The position numbers and the translations under genes are program-made. Below are positions 48,625 through 61,137 of a stretch of DNA of 64,000 nucleotides, in pieces. Numbering within the stretch: the first letter of the stretch is position 1; each line of letters starts with the position of its first letter. Origin of the DNA: Aphidius gifuensis (Eukaryota > Arthropoda > Insecta > Hymenoptera > Braconidae); the NCBI RefSeq assembly GCF_014905175.1, contig NC_057790.1, positions 24,454,469-24,518,468 of the forward strand, written 5' to 3'. The notes under the pieces are model-generated. The model had not been told where the DNA came from. It made no database searches and worked only from the letters and a program-made list of their open reading frames with translations.

Positions 48625-51600
48625 TTACTTGATTAATCCTTTAGCTTTAAATAAATCACGCATTAAACCCTTTAAATATCCAATTTCACGTTGTAAATCT
48701 TTAACTTGATCATTTAATTTTTCATTATGATCAATTAATTCTTGTTCTTCACCGACAATTTCTTTAATTTCAGCTTTTTTCTTTTGACGATAACGTGTTG
48801 CTGCATTTTTATTTTGTTCTTTTTTACGTATTTTTTTGTCGACAGCAGCTGGACGTGAATATGGCTTATTACGATTTTTATTAATGCGTTGATTAAGTTG
48901 TTTATTATTGTATTTATCACTATTACTACTGGAACTTGTTGATGTATTTATTGTCCATTCAGGATCATCATTTGAATCATCAGAATTATAGCTGCTATTT
49001 GAACTGGTAGATGGACTTGATGGTGACATATCTTCAGCACATGATCTAACATATTCATCAACAGCAGCAAGTTCAAAATCAACATCACCAACAAGTGGTG
49101 CTAATGATATATTTTCAGCATTCCAACCATTTGATATTTGACTAAAATATGATTTTGTCATTGGTGTATTATTATCTTGTGTTGTTTCTGTTTGTATATC
49201 TTGTGAATATTGTTGATTTGATGAATCAAGTGTTAGCAATAATTGCTCAGTATCTGTTGGTTGTTGAAATGTTAATTTTTCAAAAATTCCTGTTGATGTG
49301 TCTGTTGCTGCTGCTGGTGGTGGTGGTGATTGTGGTGGTGTCAATGTTAAATGACCACCTGGATATATTTGATGACATGCTTCAACATCACCAAGTACTG
49401 TTTCAAATTCTTGTAACAATGATTGAGTTGTAGTTGAAGATTGTTCTTGTTGTTTTTCTATTGTTGGATAAACAATTGGCTTGTTTTGTCCACATTCTGG
49501 TGATGGTATATCTTCAAACAAAAATTCAACCTTTTGTTCCAACCAATCTGCAAATGGTTCTGAAAAATTAAAGCAATAAATAATTTAATTTTTAAATATT
49601 CATTTTTCAACATAATATACATTTTATTTTTATTATTTATTTGCTTTGACATTATAATGGGAGTGGCACAGTAGTGTGTTGAATAATATTTTATACGTTC
49701 CTTGAAATCTCGAGGAAAACAAGAATAATAAATATATATATACTTTTTTTATTTCAAACTGAATATTCATATGTATTTGTTTAATCTCAAGTACGAATTA
49801 TCAAAAAATTTTATCTCATGTCAAGTACGTTGTTACTTTTTTTATAATAATATATTAATAAATTAAAAGAAAAAAAAAAAAGATAACGCTTGTGTGACAT
49901 TTAAAAGGAGGAACCGTTATTAACTTGTTGAAGTAATTGATGCATAGCTAGATCATGTAAATGTAAAGCTAATTATTGCGTAATTATTAATGTCATTTTT
50001 TTTTTATTGAAAATAAAACATGTTTACTCGATCACGATGTTTCAATGTAAAAGGGTTTTTTGTCATTTAAATCAGCAGAGGTCAAGGTGTACATTTATGA
50101 ATTTAAATAAAATAAAAAAATAATTATATAAAATTTCAAAATTAATAATAAAAAGAAAGCAAATATATAGATATTTAAATTATTGAGTATAAAAACAATG
50201 ACTCAAGGACAACAACAAATTGATAGATAAAATTTTTTCTAAACATAAAATATATTTGAATATTAACTAAAATAAATTTTATCTATTTTATGATTTTATG
50301 ATAAATATAATATTATTAAATTTATTTATTTATTCATTATTTTTCCTATCCAAACACGAGTTTTATTTTATGATTTTTTTTAAATATAAAGAGATCATAA
50401 CCCCAAGTGCATTTTAATTGTGCAATGACTTAGACATTTATTATCGCACGTTAGCCTATTTTAATGTGTATCACTTTTTGCTCAATAAAATTATCACAAT
50501 AAATTGAATAAATAAAACCATACATAATGAAGGACAGCAACCTAATTGATGTTTTCCCAGTTGTAATAATTCTCAATGCAAACAAGTAATAATATTCTAA
50601 TCAACTTAATATATAAATTTTTTTTATTTCATTGAAATTAAATATCAATCATCAATTGATCAATATATTATTGTTACTTTTATATTAACCACAATATTGC
50701 AAAATGAAATTTAAAAATTTTTTATAGTAAAAAGTAAATTAACCGGTTCTAACAAGTCAACACACAAATGAATTTATAAAAATCAAAAAAAAATATTAGT
50801 TTTTCATATTTTTAAACTTTCGCTTTAAAAACAACTCAACCGTAATATATTTTTCATAATTATTTTTATAAAATATCAATTATTTAATTTAAATATATTA
50901 TTAAACAAGTGTAGGATGAAAAAATATTTAATTTTTTTTTTTTCATTATTTATCATCACATTAACGCAAACTCATTGGATTTCAGAATCAGGTTTACACT
51001 AAACTATCGATATATATATTTATTTAAAAAAAAAATAATATTTTTATTATTATTAATAATAATAATATACTTTAATCGTGATATTAAATGCAGAAAAACC
51101 AGTCTGTGAGAAAAGCAATAAAGGCGCGTTTTGTTCATTGTTACGCCTCACTGAAGATAATAAGATTTTTTTTTATTTAAACAAATTTATTATTGCCGTT
51201 GTTGTTGTGGTTATTCAAAAAAAAAAAAATATATATATATCAGATTGATTTTAAAAATATATTTCATAATAATAAAGTGACAAAAAAATATGTAGAATCA
51301 ATGTCTCTGTAGTTTAAAAAAATTAAAAAAGACAAATGATTGTTACACTTGTCGATAGTTAAATTAATGTGTTCAAAAGGTCAATGAGCTTCATAAATTC
51401 TCTCAACAAACTACGCATTTAAAAAAACAAAATCTATTAATAATATATTTCGTTAATTTAAATATCTTTCACTTTTTTAAAAACAAATTAAAACCAGAAA
51501 GTATCATCTTTCTTTCTTTATGTTTTTTTGCATACTAATTATCATTTTATTTCGTTTATTTTTTTTTTCATCATTATTATTATATTTATATAAATTAATA

Positions 51601-53502
51601 ATAAAAAAGGAAAAATAAAAAAAGGATATTTAAAACATACCACTGTAACAAATAGCAGCCATTATCGTTGAGTTTTGTCAGTTTTTAATCTACTTGATGA
51701 TAATGAGTTGAAAATAAAACAGTTGATAACGAAAATTAATGAAACACGTTCGAAATAAAATTAATAAAAAAATATATAAAATAAAATATACAAAGAAAAT
51801 ATTTATAAAATATAAAAAGCGCAGTATTGGGTCTGATTATCACAATTTTTCTGGTTATTTTTTAATAACTTGGCAGTAAAGAGAAAAAAAATTATAAAAA
51901 AATAAAATTATTATTAAAATTAATGAACACACTAAACACGTTATTTTATTTGACACTTAAATATTTAACCAGATAATAATGATCAGCGTCTTTTTACTAA
52001 TTTTTGTGAGTTCACAATGATTTCTCGATTCCACGTGTAACGATACGTGAACTGCATACTACTGTATAACATTAGTACACTCCAACATTTAGACGAATTT
52101 AAATTAACAATTTTCACGGTTTTTGATGCCAGTATTACAAATATTATATCCAACACAATGTCATATACAATTTAAATTCAATAATCCATTAATTTTATCT
52201 TCTTCAAATTATGTTGTTTTATTTTTTGCAAATTTTAGCGAAAGCTGTTTTAAAATTTGCCACGTAATCACACGTTTTACTTTTTTATTCTAAAAAAATG
52301 AATAACTTTTTGTTAAAATAATATTTACTAATTAATAAAATTATTTTAAAAATAATTTATCATTTGATAAGTAAAAAAAAAACAATGGAAAAAAACAATC
52401 AAAATAAAAGAAACTTTATTTTATTTTTTAAACTTTTGTCTGGTGATTACACGTGATTAGTGATAAAGAAGAAAAAAAAAAAAATAAAAATAAATCTCAA
52501 GAGGTCGGAAAATATTGTACACTCAACACTGACAAGAGTAGAACTGATGAAGCTTGCTTGATATTGCCAAACAAGTGTGTGAGAAACTTGGGGAAATAAA
52601 GATATAAAAAAAAAAAAAAAAAAAATTAATAAATTAAAAAAATAATAATAATTCAAGGTGGGGGATATATCAGTTAATGAGGTGGTCGAAGAAGTAGTGG
52701 AAATCATTTAAATAAAACAAGTATACATACGTATAAATGTGTTATTTTTTTATTTTTTTTTAATTGACCTATACAGCCAATAGTATGAAATCAGTGTGTG
52801 ATTCTCCTACTTATTATCTTTGGACTTTCCCTCTACTGATTCAGAAATCGTCACATAAAAATTTTCTACCAGCCTCCTCCCTCTTTAATAATAATATTAT
52901 TTTAAAACTTGAAATTAACCAGTTTGTCCCACTCTTATTTATCCATCAAGAATTATAAAAATAAAAGCCAACAGTAAAGGGGAATTTATTTTAAATGTAA
53001 GGAAAAAAAAAAATGTGTGTTACGTTTTCTCGTGTAGCTCGTGTCCCACTTGACTGAATCGAGTGGAACTTTTTAAAAAGTCTTGTGGTATTTTTGATTC
53101 AACGCCAGAAAGAATGTTTATTTTTTTTTTTACCTATTTTTCATTTGTTTAATTGACAAATTGCCAAATGTTTAAAATAATTTTTTATAATTTTAAATAG
53201 TTCATTGAACTTGATTGTAAAATATATATGTTATTTTTGTTTTTAAAATAATAATCAATATTCAATTTACCTTCTTTAATAAATTCATCAAATTCGAGTT
53301 CCTCCAAAAATTTTGTCGCAACTTGAGCACGTGTTAGGGGATCATTTTCTTGGTATAGTGCGGCATCGTTTGTGTCATTAATGAGTGATTCAGAACTATT
53401 GTCAAAGCTCAAACACTCGTCATCTACATCTCCAAATAATGTTGAACTAGGAGATGTAGGCTCCTCCTTCCATTCCCATATTCCCATATTCAATGATTCC
53501 AT
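48625..53502 (-). CDS. crc: ATF4 / cryptocephal bZIP transcription factor
   Basis: Stress-response bZIP factor (integrated stress response, amino-acid and ER stress), 388 residues. Exons: 53502-53271 and 49559-48625, joined in phase as FIKEEPFADWLEQKV. The N-terminal activation region is acidic. The C-terminal bZIP begins with DKKIRKKEQNKNAATRYRQK, the ATF4 basic region, followed by a leucine zipper (IVGEEQELIDHNEKL... IGYLKGLMRDLF). A poly-Pro stretch (LTPPQSPPPP) and several acidic Ser clusters lie between. The leader carries two upstream ORFs laid out as in vertebrate ATF4, the second overlapping the ATF4 start out of frame. An alternative first exon at 51662-51641 splices to the same exon 2. 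Confidence 0.95.
49560..51640 (-). other. ATF4 intron, right-hand part shared by both isoforms
   Basis: AT-rich intronic DNA. No conserved element or coding potential recognised. Confidence 0.5.
51641..51662 (-). CDS. crc: Alternative first coding exon of ATF4
   Basis: The minus strand reads ATG GCT GCT ATT TGT TAC AGT G followed by the donor GTATGT. Spliced to 49559 it yields MAAICYSEPFADWLEQ..., in frame with the main protein. This isoform would lack the first 77 residues and the uORF leader. Drosophila crc also has alternative first exons. Confidence 0.6.
51663..53270 (-). other. ATF4 intron, left-hand part
   Basis: It includes the promoter of the alternative first exon (51.7-52.1 kb). 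A less AT-rich patch lies around 52440-52720. No other gene seen. Confidence 0.45.
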
Positions 53503-54354
53503 TGTTTATTATGGGATTTATTGTTGTCTCTTGTTGTAATTGTTGATAAAAATAATTTTTATTCGTCGTAATGACGTTGGTCGTACTGATAAGCGCCATG
53601 ATGGCTCTGCAAAAAAAATTATTAAATGTTAAATAAATTCTAATTATAAACAAATTTTAAATTGTAAATTACTTGTTAAATATTTTTTAAATTATTATTT
53701 ATTTTTTCATTATATAACGTTTGTTATAAAATAAAATTTAGTAAATTTAAATTATAACAAAAAACAACTAGCCAAATTAATAGAAAATATTTTTTGCGTT
53801 TAAAAAATTAAAGATTACTGTAAAATTTAATTTTTTCAAGCTAAATAATTACAAATAAAATATGTAATAATTATTTTCGAAATAATTAAAATAAATAATT
53901 AATATAATATTAAATTTTTGAAAAAAAATTTACATATGAAAAATTGGGGTTATCCACGTGTTCACAAAAACTGTCATTTAATAATTAAAAAAAAAAAATT
54001 AAAATTGAACTTTGTGACGCAATCATTAATTGACGTCATGGTTAAAAAAAAATAAAATAATAAATTGTAATTATTGTAGACTAATTAATATCAATTAATT
54101 AATTATAATATTAAAAAAAAAAAAAAAAAAAAACATATGGTTAAATTTTAGCAATGAGTCATGGAGAAAAAAAAAAAATTTCCATGCTGGAGTAGACCAT
54201 TCATGTGACCATGTCGCGTCTGGGTATCACAAAATGGCGTCCACGTTTAACTCACACTCAATGTTACGAAATTAATAATACATAAATAAAATTATATAAA
54301 AAATAAATAATTATAATTAAATGATAATAAATAATGATTAATAACTTACTCCAT
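53447..54354 (-). promoter_or_regulatory. ATF4 uORF2 (overlaps main start codon)
   Basis: The frame starts at 54354 (ATGGA), crosses an intron (donor GTAAGT at 54349, acceptor TTTTGCAG at 53607) and ends at 53447, giving 54 codons. An internal ATG at 53599 has strong context (ATCATGG). It overlaps the ATF4 start (53502) by 56 nt in another frame, as does the 59-codon uORF2 of mammals. Such an element blocks ATF4 translation unless eIF2 is phosphorylated. Confidence 0.85.
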
Positions 54355-54404
54355 TTTTATTTGTTTTGTTAAACTTGCGTGAGCAAGCTGCTTAGTTTTT
54401 TTTT

Positions 54405-54416
54405 TTAGTTCCCCAT
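54405..54416 (-). promoter_or_regulatory. ATF4 uORF1 (three codons)
   Basis: ATG GGG AAC TAA lies 50 nt before uORF2. Mammalian ATF4 uORF1 is also three codons. An in-frame ATG at 54467 would extend it to 20 codons if transcription starts further upstream. Confidence 0.75.
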
Positions 54417-54419
54417 CGT

Positions 54420-55102
54420 GGTAACACTTAAACAAAATATTATACACGTCTTCTTTAGTTGATTCATGGAGGAAATATGGCGGGGATTTGAGAAATATGC
54501 ACCTTGGAACTTGGTGGCTTTAGCAAGGAGAGAAGCAAGAGAGGAGAAATCAGGGGAAATATCTCCCACCACAATAAATTACTCCACTGCATTGCATTGC
54601 ATTTGATCACATGATCAACAACGTCACTGGAAAAAGATGGTGGACAACTTGTTGATGTTGCCCTAGACACTTGTCTATTATCACGTCCATTATTTATTGT
54701 TAATTGTTTTTTAAAACAAAAACAATAATAAATGATAATTAATTATTTTTTTTAGTCATTATTTATTGATCATTTAACAAGTAGCAATGTCAAATTTTAT
54801 CAAAATAATCTTCATGTTTATCTTGTATGTTCCTTGACTAAATTCTAAAAAAATAATAGTCTTTTTTTCTTTGTAAAAAACTAAATGTTTTTAGCATTTT
54901 TATGTTGCTTGTACATTTTTTTTTTAATGATTTATTTTTACTCAACATATTGTTTTTAATAATATTAATAATTACAGAATAATAATGTTTTTAAAAATTA
55001 AAATTACCATGAAAATTTAAATGAATGAATTTAATAATTTATTTATAAAAGTAAAAAAAGAAAAAAACTTAGAATAACAATTAAAAATAAGTTGTAATAA
55101 TT
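54420..55102. other. ATF4 promoter and NCAPG 3' flank
   Basis: Contains ATATGGCGGGG at 54475-54485 (YY1/Pho-type core) close to the expected ATF4 start, and a GC-richer segment to about 54680. The left-out frame here is a shadow with no homology. Confidence 0.45.
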
Positions 55103-57739
55103 TTATTCTAGGTCAGAATCATCATCCTCAATATTATCATGATCATCAACAGGTTCTTCTGGTTCTTCTTGTTCTTCTTGTTCTTCTGGAACATTATCAC
55201 CAACTTGTTCATTTGGTTTTATTGAATTACAAAATTTTTTAAAACTCATCAAGGTACTTTTGTTTCTGCTTGACAATTCTTTTATAACAGCATCACACAT
55301 TTCTAGCATTTCATTTTGTAATGCCTCATCAGTTATTTTAATATTAACATAACTCAAACATTTAATAAGAGTTATTACATCATGTTCACTTTGAGGATTA
55401 ACAATTTCTTTTAGAATTTCATATGAAATATTATTATGAGCAGTATAATGACCATCTTCTGTTTCTGTTTTATAAATTTTATATCTTGTTAAATCCAAAA
55501 TAAAATGACCAACAATAGAAGGATCAATACTAAATAATTTACTATCAGATGGTGCATTAAATATATCAAGTATTGTTGGTAGAAATGATTTTTCAAGTAT
55601 TTTTTGATTTTCTTTTCTCAATAATGGATAATATTCAAAGAATGATTTAACAGCTTCTTTAAGATGTGGATTACGATAATCTGGATTATGAAGTAGTACA
55701 ATAAGACGTGAAACAATTTGTACACTATTTATTCTTCCCATAAGTAAAAGCTTGATAAAACCTTCAACAGCTTTTAATTGTATTGCTGGTACTTCATAAT
55801 GAAATAAAGCTAATAACATTTTAATAACATGATTATTTGGTGTATCCAATTGTGATGCTTCAAAACTTGTTGTTTTTTCATTATCATCATCTTCATCATC
55901 ATCAGCTGGATCAACAAGATTAAAATGATCAAGACCATGTTTTAAAAACAAATCAAATATAATACCCAATGACATTATCCAATGTTCATGAAAATCATTA
56001 TCACTATCAGTGAATACCATGAAAAACATTGGTATATGTTTTTGAGCTAATTCAGAGTCTAAAAATAGACAAAGACCTACAGCATTTAGTGCTTGTATTT
56101 GTACATATTTATCATCATGTTCAACACTTGTTAATGCAACACTATTAAATAAATTTCTAATAATTGGTGTTACTGATGTTATTGTTGGTGATCTTAACAT
56201 TGCACACATTATACCAAGGCACTTTGACATTGTATAAGAATCATTTTTTTCTTCATCACCAGATTGTAAATTAATATCATCAGAGTGTCTCAATGGCATT
56301 CTAATATCACTAATAATATGTGTTAATGTATTAACTCTTGATGTTATATTAGGTACAACCTTTTCGTATATTTCAACAATTACTTCTGTTAGTTTAAGTT
56401 CTGGTATTTCACTTATTAATGTGTCTTCAATTAATTGCTTTAAACGATTTCTTCCAACTTCATCAGATAAATCATAAAGTTTGGTCATTTCAAACAATTG
56501 ACATAGTATAGCTTGCTCAGTTATTTTTTCTTCATCTTCTGTTGATTCATTGTTGACAATATTTTCACCATATTGTCTAATATGGTCACAAAAATAACTA
56601 AGCTCTGGTAATGTTTGATCAAATAATTCAGTTAATTTTGATTCTTGTAAATATTTAGAAAAACAATGCCAAAATAAAACATTTTCACTTGACAATTTAT
56701 CAATTGGTATTAATTTTTTATCTTGATCAAGTGGCAATTGTTCGATTAAATCATCAACAGTTAATACTTTAAATAAATTATTTAATACATTTATACCAAG
56801 ATCAGTTGCTATTTCAGTATCTAATGCATATAAAAATTTTGTTATTTCATTATCGTAATATAATAGCCAAGCTTTTAATAATATTTCTCTGACAATTTTT
56901 GATACTTCATCATTTTTATCTCGTAATCCATTATTTAATATTTCACGACGTTGTTTTATTTTAAATGATTTTGGTGTTATTTTAGTTAAAAATAAATATG
57001 CCATTTTTCTAACTGAATAATCAATATCATGTATTCTTTCAATAACACTTTGTAGAGTTTTTTTATTTCTACCAATATTTTTAATAATAGCTTTACGTAC
57101 ATCTGAGCTTGGATCATGTGCTAGATGATAAATATATGCGTCAATAACTTCACATTCATCATCACCAGGTTCTTGCATTCTGTGCAATGCATAAACAGCT
57201 TGTACACGTACTTTTGCTGATTTATCTTTCATTCTTTTATGCATTGCAGCAATAATATCATTACACAATTCATCACTCAAATATGCATTATCACCCATTG
57301 AATTTAATATTAAATTTAAAAAATAACATATACGATAACGTACACCAGGTAATTTTGCACTGTGTTTTTCTAATATAAAATCAAATACACGTTTTAGAAA
57401 TGGTGATACTTCATCATCATCATCTTCAACTTCTGGTGTAACCTTAACCGCAAATAATGCACCAAATTCAAGTGCATTTTCAATTAATGTTTCTTTTTGT
57501 ACATATGACAAAGGTATTTTAATGCATCTTTCATATGCCTCGTAGAATTCATCGAAATCATACTGTAATTATAATTAAATTAATTAATAAGTTGTTTGTT
57601 TATATGTTTATGTTTATTAACTTACATTTTTGTAGGCCTTTGCTAAAATTGCAATACACTGATCATGTGCTGTACGTTTGTCTTGTGCTCTTGTAAATAC
57701 CTCACACATTAAATCAAATATTTTTTTTATAGCTGGCAT
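55103..57739 (-). CDS. NCAPG: Condensin I subunit G (NCAPG)
   Basis: HEAT-repeat subunit of condensin I that helps compact mitotic chromosomes; 857 residues. Exons: 57739-57626 and 57562-55103. The N-terminus (KKIFDLMCEVFTRAQDKRTAHDQC) and the HEAT repeats DKSAKVRVQAVYALHRMQEP, DPSSDVRKAIIKNI and DYSVRKMAYLFLTKI are characteristic of CAP-G. A further block (VQIQALNAVGLCLFLDSELA) is the conserved Cnd3 region. The C-terminus is acidic and short (EEQEEQEEPEEPVDDHDNIE), so the protein is somewhat shorter than vertebrate NCAPG (about 1015). It binds NCAPH and SMC2/4 in the complex; those partners are not in this window. An E2F-like site lies upstream. Confidence 0.95.
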
Positions 57740-58094
57740 TTTGTGTTGATTAAAAAACTATATTCATTCATCAATTAAATACAATTAATTTTTGTTTATG
57801 ATTGTTTATGATGATAAATGGAAAATGATGCCATGCAAAAATTGAATTTATTTATCGTTATTATTTCAGGGCAGCCAACTTGATTAAACAACATCAACAA
57901 ACAAGCGGCCATATTTTTTTTTCACAGTGATACCAATAGGACGAAGCTGGCGGGAAATTTGGAATGTTGCTTTAGGTACTTGTTTAAAATAAAATTAATA
58001 AAACAGTAAAAATAATGAAATATTACATTATACAATTAATAAAACTGGAAACTGAACTCCTATTGCTATATGCACGCCAGAGAAAATTAAATTC
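57740..58094. promoter_or_regulatory. NCAPG promoter region with E2F-like site
   Basis: CTGGCGGGAAATTT at 57947-57960 matches an E2F site about 210 bp upstream of the start codon. GCGGCCATATTT at 57905-57916 is a YY1/Pho-type core. Confidence 0.5.
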
Positions 58095-60310
58095 ATGCAA
58101 AAAAAAATTGAAACAAAATAAATATAAAAAATTCAATATAAAAAATTTATTCATCAAGTATTAAATTATCAAACATTATTTTATAATAGTTATCAATTAT
58201 ATTATACTATCTATGACCATGATTTAATGTCATTTAACTTTGACATAATATTAAGAATATCGTTGTGATGATTTGACAACATTGAATGTAATCTACCAAA
58301 AAATCTTAGACCAGATTGTTCGAGAAATAATTTTTTTTTACTTCTTGCTTCAACTTGATCTTGAACTTCTTGTAGCTCATCACTCAATGTATCGATATTT
58401 GGCATTGATTGTTTAATTTTTTGAATATCATCTTTTAATTTTATTATTTGATTTCTTATTTTAATTTCATCTTCTTGACCTTGAATTTTACATTGTTTAA
58501 TTGAATTTTTAATTTCACTATTTTTAGCATCAAGTTCATTTTTGTCACGACGTATTGATTCCAGTTTATCTTGCAATTTTTCATGTTCATTTGTTAAATT
58601 ATTAAATGACAACATTGTTTTATCATACTCAATCATCATTTGATTTTTAACTTCATCAATAACTTTTCTTTTTTCTTTTAATAAATCTTTAGCATTTTGT
58701 TCAAATGTTATTTTTTCTGGCATTTGTAATTCACTTAATTTTTTACCCATAATATTTTCTGGTATTCCACAAACAATACTACGATTAAATATAAATAATG
58801 CTTTTGATAAATCAGTTTGACTCTTGGAAAAATTCATATCAAGTTTATATATTTCTTTAGTTAATTCTTCCAAATGTTCATCAATATTTTTTAAAAAATT
58901 TCGCCAACTAATACATTCTTGTTCTTTAACATCACGTTGTTGTGCATTCATTGGTTGTTTTTTGATTTCATCAATTAATTGATTATTTTCATTAGTAATT
59001 TTTTTACTTTCAATATCAATTTCTTTCATTTCAATTTCATATGATTTACTATCATTTCCATATTTAATTTTACATTTTTCTTGTTCATCAATATATTGTA
59101 ATTGTTTATCTTCATCATTTTTTAATGCTTCAAGCTTTTTAGTAATTTCATCCAATTCATATGAAATTTTAGCAGCATTATCTTTAATAGTTCTTTTTTT
59201 ATTAGCAACATCATCGAATTCTTTTTGTGCATTATCAAATATTTCTGTTGTTGCATTTGAATATTCAGCAACTGTTTGTAAATATTGATTTTCAGCTAAT
59301 TTTTCTTCTTTAATTTTTTTATGATTCCATAATACATAAAGATCTAATAGTGCTCTAAATAAATTATCACGTGGTAAATCCCTAATTTGTTTACCAAAAC
59401 GTTCAACTGCTTTTTCTTTAAGATCAACAATTTCAACAAGCCATGATATCCATCCAAGTACATGATGATATGAATGTGGTGTATTTGCTGTTATTAACCA
59501 TGATTTCGATATGTTACCTGGATATTTAAGGTTTTTACCATATTTTGGTAATTCATTTATATAATTTGCCTTTGTTAATGGTGGTTTTGTTGTTATATCA
59601 AGTTTTTTACATAAAAATTGTGTTGCTGTAACAACTGAATCAAGTGTTATTGGCTTAAAACTTGAATTATTTTTATTTAATACAGCTGATAATGAAGTAT
59701 CAAGTTTTTCCTGTTTACGAAAATATTCATCAATACGATTTAACATCGCTTCTTGAGTTGATTTGTTTGTTAAATTACGTGTATCTTTTTTTGACATTTT
59801 TTGACTACCAAGTGTACTACAACGTTCAGCTGATGATGATCTACCACGAGGACCAGTTGGTAAATCAGAATGAAAACGACCAGCTCTTGGTGTCATACCA
59901 GTTGATGTTCGTTGAGACATTATTGTTGTTGATCTTAGTGGTGTTTTACCTGAATAATTATTAATTTTAATTATTAGAAAAAAATAATTAATCAACTAAT
60001 TAATTTAAATAACAAAATATACCTGGTTGTTTTAAATTTGATTTTCTTGATCCATCTGATGAATCACTGCCAATTCTTAATTTTGGAATACCAGAACCTT
60101 CACTTGATGGTCTTGGTTTAAATGTACGACGACCTTCTGATTTTGTTGTAGCAACTGATTTTTCATCTGGGCACATTGTTGATACTCTTAGAGGTGGATT
60201 ATATGAGGACTGACGTCCTGTTGATGCTGATGAACGCATTTTTTATTGTTTTTTATATGTGAATTATTATAATATATATATAATATTTTATATTTAGATT
60301 GTAATTTTAC
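58095..60310 (-). repeat. Segmental duplication, unit 2 (NDC80 copy 2)
   Basis: Partner of 34050-36340, same orientation. Homology stops about 70 bp upstream of the start codon, so this copy has a different distal promoter. Confidence 0.85.
58211..60239 (-). CDS. Ndc80: NDC80/HEC1 kinetochore protein, copy 2
   Basis: Second intact NDC80, 651 residues; exons 60239-60023 and 59949-58211. The first 73 residues differ from copy 1 by one residue, and the coiled-coil part (from AENQYLQ on) by roughly 18 in about 415. The CH head differs heavily: IDEYFRKQEKLDTSLSAVLN against IDNYFLEYYPSSSVLN, ATQFLCKKLDI against ATELLFAHLDI, and DLKEKAVERFGKQIRDLPRD against an unrelated-looking, longer segment. The C-terminus adds SWS. 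The CH hallmark HVLGWISWLVEIV is kept and no frame break exists, so both proteins are likely made and can presumably pair with the same NUF2. Confidence 0.94.
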
Positions 60311-60709
60311 ATGCTATGATATAAAGATATGTGATCTTCTCAACAATAATCACTTAGCCTATGCACGCACGTGTCGCCAGAGATAGCTATGCACATATGT
60401 ATTGGTGCATATTGGTGCATTGCCCGCTCACTCTCAACGCTCTCAACCATGCGCTCATCAAATCTTATACAGTCAACGTCAATACAAACTAGTACTGCAC
60501 GATATAAAAGTTGCATTATATTTCAGTAGTCTCAACGAAATTTAGTTGACGTGACTGTACCGATAAGAACAAGAATGCACCAATTTCGTTTCTCTCTCGG
60601 CTGCTCTCGGCGACACTTTTGATGCGAGAGTTCAGCTTCCAGTTTTATCATATCATTTCAGTGGTTCTCGCACGAGCTGTAATTTTTATTATTTTTATTT
60701 TAAACAAAG
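60311..60709 (+). promoter_or_regulatory. Plus-strand promoter and noncoding first exon candidate
   Basis: A GC-richer region with CACGTG at 60368-60373, TATAAAAG at 60503-60510, an initiator-like TTTCAGTAG 20-25 bp further on, and a good donor ACAAAG|GTAAAT at 60709/60710. It could be the first exon of a gene running right, and also holds the distal promoter of NDC80 copy 2. Confidence 0.4.
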
Positions 60710-61137
60710 GTAAATCAAAGACACGCTCATTGCAGACAATAAAACTTCTAAAAATCTTTTAATTATTTTTAATATACATTTAAAGAAACTTGATTAATAA
60801 ATTTAATTTAATTGAAATTTAATTTACGTATTTTTGTTTACATTTATTTTTTTATTGATAATAAAATTGATTATTTTACATTATATAAAGGATAAAGAGT
60901 ATCATGTAACTTATGTATATGAATTTCAAGACAATCATTCATCAAAAAAAGTAAAAATGTTAGTCTAAAATAAATATCAACATGCTAGATTAAATATTGA
61001 ATTTTTATTGAACATAAATATTGTCAGCTATATCATGATGATCACCCATACTCAAAAAATATTAATCATCTTCTTAACAACCTACTAATTAGTTAAATTT
61101 AATTTAATTTTTTTTATTATGACGTTGTAACTCAACA
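60710..61137. other. AT-rich spacer
   Basis: No gene or RNA seen. It would be intronic if the plus-strand gene proposed at 60.5 kb is real. Confidence 0.4.

Noticed and set aside
49149..49433. Leucine/valine-rich plus-strand frame
   Set aside because: Antisense shadow of ATF4 exon 2, caused by Gln- and Asn-rich coding sequence.
54464..54670. Minus-strand open frame beginning MSRATSTSCPPSF
   Set aside because: It lies in the ATF4 promoter region, has no homology or splice support, and is a composition effect of a less AT-rich patch.
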